The notes under the pieces are model-generated. The model was given only the letters and a program-made list of their open reading frames with translations. It was not told the DNA's origin and ran no database searches. Positions 1 to 10,137 of a stretch of DNA of 64,000 nucleotides are shown one piece after another. Source of the DNA: Turritopsis dohrnii (lineage: Eukaryota > Cnidaria > Hydrozoa > Anthoathecata > Oceaniidae); the NCBI GenBank assembly GCA_027922465.2, contig BQMF02000278.1, positions 529,492-593,491 of the forward strand, read 5' to 3'. The translations under genes were made by a program, and so were the position numbers. The number at the start of each line of letters is the position of its first letter. Position 1 is the stretch's first letter.

Positions 1-1116
1 AATTTTTATATATTTCCCCATAGGGCGAAATATATGTTAAAACCGGCAGTTTCCTTCTCCTTCATCTTCTCCGTTCACTTTTATAGCCGCGGTTCAGAAT
101 GCAATTTTCGCCTAGCCGCCAAAGTAGATAAGAATAGAGGCTAGTCTACAGTCAAGTAGTACGCCATGTTTTTTCAGTTACTGTAGTGTTGGTGCGGATG
201 GGCTGTAAAAGATTTTTGATTTTTCCACTAGCTTTTAAAATGATTCAAGGGAATTCAACTTTAAATGATGGAAATAAATCATTTTAGTTCAGTATTGTCT
301 TAAAAGGTTTGGTAAAAACCTTTGAAGAAACGTGTAAAAACAGAAAAATGTTGTTTTGTTTTTGTTGAGATGATGATTGATTGGTAATTAAATGCTTGGA
401 ACAGCAAACCTGTGAAGCTGTGATTTTAGTGCAAAGGCGAAAATTCATTATCAATACAGGCAGAAGATTTATTTTCATTTTATGTCCTGATATAATGTGA
501 ACTGAAAGCACATATGATTTACACGTATATACAGCCATAAAAGGAAGTCTTTTTTATGTGGAGAACAACCAGTTCAATCAGTGTTAATTCAAAAAGTACA
601 TTACAAAAACAGCAAGTAAAAATGCGATGTCGTATATGCAATAAGAACGTCAGAAAACCAATTACGTATAATAACAGACAAGATTGAGAGACACCAAATA
701 TCTGCTCGGAAAATGTGCTTCCCTGAATATTCCTTTAATCTGACAACAGAAACATAAATTTACTATGGATTAATTCCATGATCACCTATACTGTAAATTA
801 AATCAAACCAGAACACGAAACATCTACTTTCAGCTTTTTAGTGATTTAGTTGTAGTCTATTTTTACTACAGAAATCTGTTGGGTTTTTTTCATTTAGGAT
901 TTACAATGGTCATTTTCATCAAATAATAAATAATGGGTGTGCACATATTTTTTTGAACAGAGATGTTTATTCTGAACTCTTGAATTTAATTTTATAAATT
1001 GTCACTTTAAGCCCATCTCTTTTTTGAAAATAACTTTCTGTCAAAATTTTTTGATTGCTTTTTGATAGTTATTTGCTTATATATGGAAGATATTCTTCAG
1101 GGCGTAAAGCTTTAGT

Positions 1117-1256
1117 AAAAAGAGAATAACGAGAAGTTTCATTTTGATTTATAATTTAATTCAATATTTCGTCCTGCATGATGATGTTCTGTGGATGTAG
1201 AAATATTTAATTAAATTATAAATAAAAATGAAACTTCTTGTTGTTATTCTCTTTTT
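1117..1256. repeat. Foldback hairpin MITE-like sequence
   Basis: An arm starting AAAAAGAGAATAACGAGAAG at about 1117 is repeated in inverted orientation, ending ...TTGTTATTCTCTTTTTT at about 1256, separated by roughly 30 bases. It would form a near-perfect ~55-bp hairpin. It lies inside the segment of copy A that is absent from copy B. It is most likely a small non-autonomous DNA element; a structured RNA is a less likely alternative. Confidence 0.55.
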
Positions 1257-1278
1257 TCTTATATATATATATATATAT

Positions 1279-1611
1279 GTGACGGTTTGAGGGAAAATCA
1301 TAACAAGTGATAATTTCTGATAAATTTATCAGTAAATTACTGATTAGAAAACAATAGATTTAATCAGTAATTCGTTCGATGAATCAGTAATTACTGATAA
1401 AATAATCGGTAAATACTGATAAATAATCAGTAATTTATCAGTATTACGGATTCATCGAACGAATTACTGATAAATCGAAGGATCTACTGATAAATCGAAC
1501 GAATTACTGATAAATCGAACGAATTACTGATTATTACTGATACATTTCTGATAAATTATTGATTAATTTATCAGTAATATCACTTGTTATGATTTTCCCT
1601 CAAACCGTCAC
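1279..1611. mobile_element. 333-bp MITE with ~33-bp terminal inverted repeats
   Basis: The ends are inverted copies of a sequence starting GTGACGGTTTGAGGGAAAAT at 1279 and ending at 1611. The element sits in a (TA)n tract, compatible with a TA target. The interior is built of repeated TTATCAGTAATT/ATCGAACGAATTACTGAT modules in both orientations. There is no coding sequence. It is absent from the matching position of copy B near 53210, giving an empty-site comparison. Confidence 0.8.
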
Positions 1612-2189
1612 ATATATATATCTGCCTCATAGTATTTTTAATACTTATACTGTAGTACTAAAATTAAGTTTGACAATTTTCTTTTCTTCTTTTGTAAATT
1701 TGATTGTATAATTTTGAAAGACAGTTTTATCTGAGTTACAAAAAGCAAGTGCAAGTGTCTTCCATTACATTACATTGTTTTGTTGTGATTTTATGGTATA
1801 AAGGATGTCAAGCTTCTGCAACAATAAAGATCATATATGTTTATTATGCTAAAATCGCCTTACACATTGGTGCGGTTGTTGATATTTAGTTGTTTAAAAT
1901 TTATAGAAGAAACCTCATTTGACCATGAACATCTTCATTTCTTAATAAATTCAAAATAAGTTCTTTTGTGGTATTAAATTCAATTCTACCCTGTTTAGTA
2001 AGGACAACATTTTTATCTGAGAGTATGACATTGATGGTAGCTATACCATTGTAGTTATTTGATGATGTATATTTTTCTTATGGTATTTAGTGATGTATAT
2101 TTTTCTTAACAATGTATAATGTATAATGATGTGTAATTAAGTTTCGCAACTTTGGGGAAATATATAGTCGCATTTTTGCGAATCTTGTT

Positions 2190-3189
2190 TTTGTCTTAAA
2201 AACACCTCCTGAGAACCGGTTTAACCGACAGTGTGCAGAGACCATCTAATTGCCAACCAAGATGCGTGCACATATTGGTAGGAAATTGACTTGATCTATA
2301 AAGCATTTATGTTGAAACTCACAGCAATTATCGAGCAAAAAACACTAATGTTTATAAACATCACGTCACACAGAAACTCATCTTTACTTAACTTAGTTTA
2401 AAACCCTTCTTTTACTATTTCCACTCTGACTTCTTATTACAAATACGTCGAACTGTATATACTTTATATTTTATTTTAATTATTTTATTTTATGCAGGAC
2501 AGACAAACATTCTAATAACTGAAGTTTTTATCCTCATAACGATAACAACAACAACAACAACTTACAATAAAATAAAGTATTACAACACACAACTGAAAAT
2601 GATGTGGAGCTATTTTATGTATATATACATCTAGCTATTTGATATATATCTACTCTATCAGAAGACCATCATTAAAAAGTCATCCACCACCAGCCAGAGC
2701 AGAGTCCAGAGATAGCTACACACAACTAATTCATCCATTGGTAAAAACTCAGTCGTTGCTATATAAAGTTTAGCAACAAACTTTTACTTGGAAACTAATA
2801 TAAATCTTTAAAAATCATGAATGAATCTTCAACGCAGTCTCTCTCTTCAGCACTCACGCAAAACATAAAAATAAACAACTAATGATCTCGAGTAAGAAAA
2901 AACATAGAAATGATGTAAAATACATACCGATTTCTCAGCGAAGATTTACTTTCACAACTAAGACTCCACTCTTTCAGAAATCTTTTGTACAACACTAACG
3001 CGGGGGGGAGACATACAATAATTTTAAAAGATTTTCTTGAAAAATCCTTGCGAATGAAATTCATAATATTGCCATTTCTTGCAAATCAACAATAAATGTA
3101 TTCTTTGAATAATATTTTAACAATAGATTGTTTGCTTTCATGTTTAAAATTACAAAATGTAACTATATTTCTACCCCCTGATTCTTTCC
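2190..3189. other. Unannotated AT-rich stretch left of the Polinton
   Basis: I see no convincing gene or repeat pair here. A short (AAC)n tract lies near 2547-2565 and a G-run near 3001-3007. Position 3190-3195 (CGCTTT) is the left target-site duplication of the Polinton. Confidence 0.5.
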
Positions 3190-3195
3190 CGCTTT

Positions 3196-3261
3196 AGTAG
3201 ATATAAAGTGACAGTTCTACATCACCTCTGACGTCACAACCTCACGAACCAATCAGCGTTG
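3196..3261 (+). repeat. Polinton left terminal inverted repeat
   Basis: It begins AGTAGATATAAAGTGACAGT and matches the reverse complement of 30713-30778 over 66 bp with one difference at about the 50th base. Beyond it the two ends diverge. The flanking CGCTTT is the 6-bp target duplication. Confidence 0.95.
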
Positions 3262-3363
3262 AGAATAAGAACCAATTAAATCTAATTATTTTAATTGCTT
3301 TCACTAATAAATAGCATAAGCTCGTTTTCAAAGTTTATTCTCGCAAACCTTACAACATTCAAG

Positions 3364-3984
3364 ATGGAAGTTGGACAAGCTGATACTGTCGCTGCTGTTA
3401 AGCAACATTATGAGTCCACTAAATGGCATTTCAAAAGTATTTCTAGTGAAAAAATCGTTTACGCTCGAGATGAAGATCCTGACGATACAATCATTATACG
3501 TTGTCTCTGTCCTGCCTTGAAAGAATATCACAAAGTTTTTGGATTGAAAGGTGTTTCACATGTTCATCTTTTGTTTGCGGCAATTTTAAAGATAATGAGT
3601 AAAAATTTGAAAGAATTGAAAAATTCAATTCGTTACGTAAAATTTGAGGATCTACAACAAGTCAAGAATATGTATACGTTAATGAAAGATATAGCAAGCA
3701 ATTGTGCCGTATCAACTAACGATAACGGAAGTGATTCGATTCAGCTTAAAATGGAGGATGGAACATACATTGGAATTCAACTCACAATGAAAGCAGACTT
3801 TCCTCAATTAATCTTAACCAATCACGATGTCAATGGAAAATTCATTACTGGCATCTATTTGTTTATTAATGACGGAATCAATCTGTTGAAATATTTGAAC
3901 ACTCGATTTCAATTTCATACTTCAGACTTGCTTAAACATGATCAGAAAAGAAAACACGATCTTATAAATGACAGCTTTTTTTAA
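3364..3984 (+). CDS. Polinton left-end protein of unknown function (206 aa)
   Basis: This open frame begins about 100 bp inside the left terminal repeat; the first ATG (3364) is preceded by no better start. It encodes 206 residues with no signal peptide or membrane segment. A basic, Asp-rich tail (KHDQKRKHD) ends the protein. I do not recognise a domain; the middle (residues about 55-100) looks alpha-helical and the rest alternates strand-like stretches. Transcription is convergent with the polymerase gene, whose stop at 4053 lies only 68 bp away; an AATAAA occurs at about 4017. Position next to the TIR is typical of accessory Polinton genes that vary between lineages. Function is not assigned. 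Confidence 0.75.
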   Translation: MEVGQADTVAAVKQHYESTKWHFKSISSEKIVYARDEDPDDTIIIRCLCPALKEYHKVFGLKGVSHVHLLFAAILKIMSKNLKELKNSIRYVKFEDLQQVKNMYTLMKDIASNCAVSTNDNGSDSIQLKMEDGTYIGIQLTMKADFPQLILTNHDVNGKFITGIYLFINDGINLLKYLNTRFQFHTSDLLKHDQKRKHDLINDSFF

Positions 3985-4052
3985 TTGTTATTATATGTAT
4001 GGATAATTAGTGAGAAAATAAACTATACAAAGTAGCTAATTGATTTTGTCTT

Positions 4053-4877
4053 TCATCTTGTTTTGTAATGTCCATATGGAATTGAACTAATTCCATCCTT
4101 TAATAAATATCGTTTATCATCATATGCCGACAAAGTTGTTTTGTTTTGACAAATAGTGAAAATTAAATGTTTTTGTGATCGAATACCATTCATCTTATGC
4201 ATGTATTTCACATTTCCAAACAAACAATCGTAATAATCCTGATGTGATATATATTTCTTGATGACGTATTTCTTCACACCTTTTGCTTTCGTCATAGTTT
4301 TTTTATCGAATTCTAGTGAATACATTTTTGCACGTAAACCAATAAATTCTCGCATTAAACATCCATTCAATTCGTCTTTCATCTTTCCAATCACCTTTTT
4401 GTTTTTCGTCGAGTAACACTTATGATCTCGTGAATAGCCGCTAAAATCGAACAGGTCTTGATCTCTCAACATATCAGCATACAAGTCATCAGTTTGAATT
4501 CGATAAGCGAGTGAATCCGTATCGGTAAACAACAGTTTCGATTGATCATTGGGATATTTCACTTTAACATATTGATAATGAAATCGATACATGAGGACTT
4601 TACTCAAATCCAAAACAGCCAAACCAGTATAAATCGGTCGGTTTAAAATCAAATTCGCCTTCGCACGTTCCACAGCCACCAGATTTTCATGAAAAACTTT
4701 AAATGATTTGAAGGTAGGTTGAGCAGTCAATTTCTTCAACTGATGATCACGTTTTACCAAATCGACGATTACGTAAATTCTCCATGGTTTTCCCAAACAT
4801 CGAATTGTTCATTAGTTTGAAAAAGTCCTTCTCGAATTCGTTTCTAGCAGCTGTGCGTTTAGCCGTATTAAAGTCAA
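4053..4877 (-). CDS. Polinton protein-primed DNA polymerase B, C-terminal part (split gene)
   Basis: This is the 3' portion of the family B polymerase whose N-terminal part is at 17194-20350. The reading frame enters from the insertion junction at 4878, before the first in-frame Met at 4796. It contains polymerase motif B (NNSMFGKT, near 4790-4815) and motif C (FTDTDSLAY), with the two metal-binding aspartates in DTD, followed by the thumb-like end and a TGA stop. The enzyme would replicate the transposon from its ends with a protein primer. The interrupting element (4880-17191) duplicated a TA, and the codons on either side remain in one frame, so the gene was intact until the insertion. As it stands the two parts cannot make one protein unless 12 kb is spliced out. 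Convergent with the left-end gene. Confidence 0.93.
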
Positions 4878-4879
4878 TA

Positions 4880-5040
4880 CCTTATCGGTAGAAAATTCGT
4901 CGGTAAAAAGTGACGAAAAAATCGCTTGGTGACGAAATTTTTTACCGACGAATATTTTTTGCCGGCGAATTTTTTTGCCGACGAATATATTTACCGACGA
5001 ATATTTTTTACCGACGAATATTTTTTGCCGACGAAATTCT
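4880..5040 (+). repeat. Pogo-like element left terminal/subterminal repeats
   Basis: The terminal inverted repeat is followed by six or so copies of a ~21-bp motif, TTTTTTGCCGACGAATAT, in this orientation. The opposite arm at 17057-17191 carries the same motif inverted. Such arrays are usually transposase binding sites. The frame read through them (GKK/RRQ/NIF repeats) is a by-product and not a gene. Confidence 0.85.
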
Positions 5041-5390
5041 CTAAATGAAAAAGTGCTTTTTTCGTAAAATCGTTCTTTTGCCTTGTATTTTTGTTTGGAA
5101 GTATTAAATAGAACATATTTTTTCATTTTAGCGTTCTTATTTCTACAGAAAAATGCTTTAAAGCAGGAGAATTTCAGAACAATAAAGGAAAGGTTTCGGT
5201 TCTGGTAGTAACATTTTCTTCTAGTTCTTTCTATTGGTGTTTCATATAACAAATTTCAACAAATAAAATATTATACCACATTTCTTTCTTAGGCAAAATT
5301 TCATCGTCATACTGTGCTATATAAATAGCTGAAATCTGCATCGGTTAAAAGTTCAATTTAAACAGAAATATCAACGAAAGTGAAGTCATT

Positions 5391-7301
5391 TTAAGCTCGG
5401 AAAGGGTTTTCAATCCTTGTGTAAACGGTGTTTGCAGAATCAATCGCTTCTAAGATACCAGCTGACTCAAAGCCCTTTATGATAGAATCCTTTTGTTCTT
5501 TTAAGTGATTGTATGATTCAACAATCCATTTAGCATGGAGTGGTTTTAGAATGCTCAATTTGAGGGAAACTTGTACGTCAGCGGGGTTGGTCCCATTCGA
5601 CAACTGAGCACTTACTCTGTCGGCGTACCAGGAGTTGAATTTGTGTGAGATGAATTTTTTGGCGACATGATTGATGCTTATGTCAAGCGGTTGAAATTTA
5701 TTGGTCAAATTGTGAGGGACAATCACCAGCTCACAATTGTTCTTTGAGCATAATTTTTTGACATCATCATTGTCTTGGCCTTTAAAGGTATCCATGATGA
5801 TTAACGATTTCTGTTCATCTGGATAACCGAGTTCCTTTTTCTTTCTCTTTAGAAAGCGGAAAATGATGACTTTAAATGAATCTTCACATTTTTCAAGATT
5901 TTACCAATGGTCCGGTGTGAAAGTGACATTAAAGGAAGAAGGAAAAGTAAATTTAGGAAGGCATCTCTTCGTTTTTCCCTGATAAATAATTTGAATTGGC
6001 AAGAATTCTCCAGTTGAAGTGACAGTAAGTGTTGCCGTAATTTGTCGCTTATCGTCTAAGTCTTTAATTGGAACGGTTTTGCTTCCTTTAGCTGAAAACG
6101 TGTATTTCCCTGGCGAAACGTAAGATAAAGGGGTTTGATCTAGGTTTAAAACTAGATCCTTTGGTATGTCGTTTTCCAAAATCTCTTTAGAAATGTTTCT
6201 TTGAAAAGTAAATTTCTCTTCATCTAAAAGCTTTTTCGACGGTTCTACTTTTCCTGTTGTTCCTTTTCGCTTGGTCCAGTTGAGATCCTTTAGAGTATGT
6301 CTTGCCCAACCATCCGTCAACTCCAAGGGACCACCAAACTCCTTCAGTAGGCCTGTGAGAAAAAAACAGTGTAAGTTATTCAATCCTGACCCATAACATT
6401 CTACGGGCTAGAAAGCTACCTTTTAGACATTCAAAATTTTATAGAACCAAGCTTTCTTGTAAGGCCTATAAATGATGAACTAATAAATACGAATTCACTC
6501 ATATCTACTATAACGGGTCTATAACCAAAATAGAATAAATCTATAAAAAATGAAGCATGTTAAACATTAAACACCCATCAATATTTTTACCTGGATCATT
6601 TGCCTTCACAACACCATTTCCTATCGCAATAACCATTCGGCGCGAGATAACTGTCCTGGCAAGTCGTGTTCCAATAATCACATCCTTAGTTTTCTTTAAT
6701 AGTTCTTCTGACAAGAGATTTGGGCGGCCTTTGCTTTTGAACAACGTAGTCATATTCTGTTGTCCGTTTGCCTTTAGTTTTGATTTCCAAGTGTTTATTG
6801 TAGTGCGCTTAAACTTAAATTTTGGGTAATGCTCTGAAAACTTTTTCATGGCAGCATGTGTTCCATGAACCAAAACGTATTTTCCAACTTCAACACGCAC
6901 ATGTTTTGGTATTGATAGATAATTCTTTCGCTGTGCGACTGACTTTTTCACTTCTTTTTCGATTGAATCCAATTCTCCTTTGTTCGTCAGGTTAGTAGCA
7001 CTTTGAATGATACTTGTATTCGGTTTTTGTTTATCTGTTTTCTTCTTACTTTCGGTTTCTTTACGCTGGAAGTACGTCCGAACATCCTTCACCGAGGCGG
7101 TTCTAGGACAATTCCCCCCTGGAAAATTGCCCCCAACATAAGTAGCCCTAACCCTAACCCTAACCCTTACCCTAACCCTAAATTGGATGGGGGTAATTAT
7201 CCGGGGGGCAATCCTCCGGGGGGAATTTTCCAGGGGGGGATCATCCGGGGGGGGGGGGGGATTTTCCAGGGGGGAATTGTCCTGACACCCACCGAGGCCA
7301 T
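5391..7301 (-). pseudogene. Pogo-like DDE transposase, one intron, disrupted
   Basis: The start is ATG at 7301-7299. The 191-bp MITE at 7099-7289 lies after the fourth codon and duplicates CACCGAGGC. Exon 1 (to 6591) has a basic N-terminus and a helix-turn-helix region (IPKHVRVEVGKYVLVHGTHA). A 238-bp GT-AG intron (6353-6590) rejoins the frame at NDP|GLLKEFGG. Exon 2 holds the DDE domain: first Asp in LNLDQTPLSYV, second in IIMDTFKGQ, third in NKFQPLDISIN. An in-frame TAA at 5901-5903 splits exon 2; the frame continues unchanged after it. So the only lesions visible are the MITE and one nonsense codon. The enzyme would cut and paste at TA sites, in agreement with the TA duplication of this element. 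Confidence 0.88.
7099..7289. mobile_element. 191-bp MITE with telomere-like core and 9-bp target duplication
   Basis: The ends are GGTTCTAGGACAATTCCCCC and the inverse of GGTGTCAGGACAATTCCCCC. Perfect 9-bp duplications CACCGAGGC flank it (7090-7098, 7290-7298). The core has five CCCTAA-type repeats (about 7144-7182) followed by G-rich segments with a run of about 15 G. It interrupts codons 4 and 5 of the pogo-like transposase. A 9-bp duplication suggests a Mutator-like or related superfamily; I cannot decide which. Confidence 0.85.
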
Positions 7302-7565
7302 GTTTTCATACGAAAGAGACAAGATATCAAGAATTTTTGTTTTTGTTTTGCTCTTCGGTCGACCGAATGTTTTTAAAATGACAATAGAAACATAAAACAC
7401 GAGACACCGAGACCAGGCACTAGACAATAAAATTAGAATGAAATATACACGCCGTTCGAAAAGATTTTTTATTTGATTGTCTTGCTTTTCCAGCTTTTGC
7501 CAAAGCCACGCCATCTTTTCAAAACAAAAACAGATAGTGGGTGGATAGTGTGTGATTCTACTAAG
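7302..7565. promoter_or_regulatory. Divergent promoter region of the pogo-like element
   Basis: The transposase starts at 7301 on the minus strand and the HIRAN-like gene at 7566 on the plus strand, leaving about 264 bp between the two ATGs. Both genes must be driven from this interval or from outside. I see no clear TATA box; the assignment is positional. Confidence 0.45.
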
Positions 7566-7609
7566 ATGTATCGACTTGAATACAAAGCAGTGATTGCTTC
7601 ACGTGGTTA
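7566..7609 (+). CDS. HIRAN-like protein gene, 5' part (interrupted by Helitron array)
   Basis: ATG at 7566 opens a frame MYRLEYKAVIASRGY whose last codon is split by the Helitron array: two bases before it (7608-7609) and one after (16450). Without the array the frame continues with no shift into 16450-17023. This start also explains why the downstream part has no ATG of its own near its beginning. It is divergent from the transposase. Confidence 0.8.
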
Positions 7610-10137
7610 TCTTATTATACTAATTCGCTTTGTGTGTCACACTTTTATTTTAGAGAGTGACATATTTGTTTTTTTTTCACGGTCAAATCCTTCTTATTTT
7701 TTCCCTTTTTGTCGTAAAACCACGTAGAAGCGAGAACACTTTTTTTGATTTTCCGCGATTAGTATATGCTCCTCCGTTTTGTTATTTTTGGTTTGCGCAG
7801 TGGAAATCAGCCGAAAAACATCTTTGGAGGAGTGCGAGCAATGCAATGTTAATCGTTCGAAATTTGTCAACGATCATTTCGTGAGCAAGAAACTTCGCGA
7901 AGAAGACGTGTTTCTTTTTGTATACGAATATTTTAATTTAAATTTGATTGTTTTAGGCAGCAAATCGACGAAAGAACTGACGAAGAAACACGAAGGTATT
8001 GTTATTATTATAAAACGTTTTGCTAAACTTTTACTCTTATTAATAAAACAACACGGGTAGCAAGTGAGTTAGTTATTTGTTTACAATGAAAAATCATATT
8101 TAGATATACAGAAGAAGTGCAGTGAAGTTTTTAAAAGATAAGCTGCAGAAAGATCGAACGATTAATAAAAGAACAGGCAGCAGCATGTGTGTAAGTGATT
8201 AGTTAGCAGGTAGCACACGTGAGTTTTTGAACAGATGTTTGTTTTTTTTTATATATAGGTTTTTTCAGATGAAAACCAAACGAAGAACGAGTGGAAGAAA
8301 GTCGTGCTGATTTTACGAATTTCTTTTTATAGTTATCAAATAGTTATGGGAGTGCAGCAGTACAGAAGTAGTGTAGATGAAGTTGAAGAAAGGATGATGT
8401 TTATTTACATTGGTGAAAATGGTTTTACTTTTTTTCGGTGGAAAATTGTTTGGAAAAGATATAAAGTAATATACGTAAGTACATGAGTCAAACGGATTTA
8501 ATAAATACAGCGTTAAAAGAGAATAAAAACAGAGTTAAAACGATCAGATCATAAAGATGCAGGTCCTACACGAGCAGTTACTGATTTGTTTTGGTAACGA
8601 ACTGTTCCTTATTTTATTTATTTCAAAATGGCTCCACAGTTATGAAGTTACGAAGAAAGCATTTTTATGTCTTTCACTGTATAAAAATGGTAGTGAAATT
8701 GCAGTAGAAAACAAATAGAAAGTGTATGTTTACAATAGGAAAGTATGCTGGAAAGTTAATCGAGTGTTATTAATTTGTTTACAGGTATGAAATATAGAAA
8801 GTAAAGGAGTTTAGAAGTGTTTGATAATGGCTACAGAACATGATCAATATTGTTGTTTACTATCATGATGATGTGAATTGGTATTGAAAGGTAAAGTTAA
8901 AATAGTATCTATTTAGTTAAAACACAGTTAGTATTAGTGGATAAATAAAGGATAAGAGGGATGTTTACTGTTGTGTTTTGAATTTTCCAGCGCAGAGGAG
9001 GAGCTTTGAACTGGAAATAAAAAATGGCTCCACGAATGTTTTCATATGTTAAAAAGTTTTCAGCTATACTAATTCTGTCATTACGTTTGTGTTTTTAATT
9101 ATTATTTTTAAGGTTAATATATTTTCAAAGTTTCTTTTACTTTGTTTTGTTTTTCTTTAGATTTCGTCATAGCATGATTAGGTTTTTTGTATATGTTTTT
9201 TGAATGTTTTCATCTGTTAAGTAGAAATGAAGCACATGATGGGTTATAATGTTGAGAGGGTTACTTAAGAGAAGAATGGATTATGTAATTTAAATGACTG
9301 TGCAATGAAACTATCCTACAAAAAATAAGCGTTGTTGGCTGTATTTTTCTTAAGTTTATATTTTATCGCGTTTATGCATATTTTGTGTTATGGTAATCGT
9401 TTACGTACTATGCCTAGGTATATAACTTTGGCTGTATGATTTTATTTGTGACTTTTTATCTTCTGTGTAAATTTTTGTTCTTAGTTATTGTTTTTAGGAT
9501 AAATGCGTACTTGAATTTCCTTTTCTTTTTTTTTTTTTGTTTCTTGTTTTGTTTTTTTTTTATTTTCGGTATTACAATTGAAATATTATTCTTTTAGGCA
9601 ATAATAAAAAAAGCACAAAGAAATGAAACTCATGGTTTTAATCATGATGTTGATGGTTTTGGGAAGAACTAAATATATCATTTCAAAAATTCATTAATGG
9701 TTGCAGTCCAGTAGTAACTTTTGAACAAAAGAAAAAGTTGGAAGGTATCATTTTTGTAATATTATTCAATGTTTGGTTTTGTATGTCTGGGTTAACGGTT
9801 CTGAGTTATATATTGCGTTGTTTTACATTAAAGTTACTTCTCTTCTGCGTATGAATATATATTCTGAGCCATGTTGCTATTTGTTTCTGTTTTAAATTTT
9901 CTGAATGTAAGAAATGAATTAAAAAAATAATGCCTGAAAAGAAACTTTTGCAAGAGTTAAATTCTGCGACACAACGCATACTGAACAAGGGTGGCGAGCG
10001 ACGCCGCCTGGGATGTTTTTGAGTTGCGATTCTATGATTTATTTTTTCATCATGGGGTACGTACACGCAGGGAATGGTGGATTTGACCTAATGTTTTCGA
10101 AGTTAAGTTCGGTAAAAAGTTTTTACCCGCGATACTA
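7610..10137 (+). mobile_element. Long Helitron-like unit 1 of the array
   Basis: It shares its first ~130 bp and last ~130 bp with the short units and has a ~2.2-kb core in common with unit 9 (14070-16449). The core has T-runs, scattered stops and no convincing gene. At about 9990-10011 it holds GGTGGCGAGCGACGCCGCC, a near-copy of the terminal hairpin of other Helitrons in this window (30128-30146), now about 120 bp inside the present 3' end. Confidence 0.8.

Larger units (their letters stand above)
1..2185. repeat. Dispersed ~2.2 kb non-coding repeat, copy A
   Basis: The first lines match 45947 onward (CCCCATAGGGCGAAATATAT shared) and the end at about 2140-2185 matches 53765-53818 (GCAACTTTGGGGAAATATAT shared). 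Collinear similarity runs in between, so this is one copy of a dispersed repeat and the second copy is split by later insertions. The outer ends carry a short inverted motif, ATATATTTCCCC at the left and GGGGAAATATAT at the right. No convincing reading frame is present; short frames at 284-538 and 46224-46529 look alike only because the DNA is repeated. Copy A carries about 0.5 kb (1088-1624) that copy B lacks. The left edge may lie outside the window. Family unknown. Confidence 0.7.

Noticed and set aside
4812..5252. Minus-strand frame of 146 residues with repeated VGKK/RRQKIF units
   Set aside because: It is read through the tandem terminal repeats of the pogo-like element and has no protein family features. 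The same explains the frame at 17020-17208.
6557..6829. Plus-strand frame of 90 residues
   Set aside because: Antisense shadow of the pogo-like transposase exon 1.
7144..7182. (CCCTAA)n as a possible chromosome end
   Set aside because: Only about five units, inside a MITE with matching ends and target duplications, with unique sequence on both sides.
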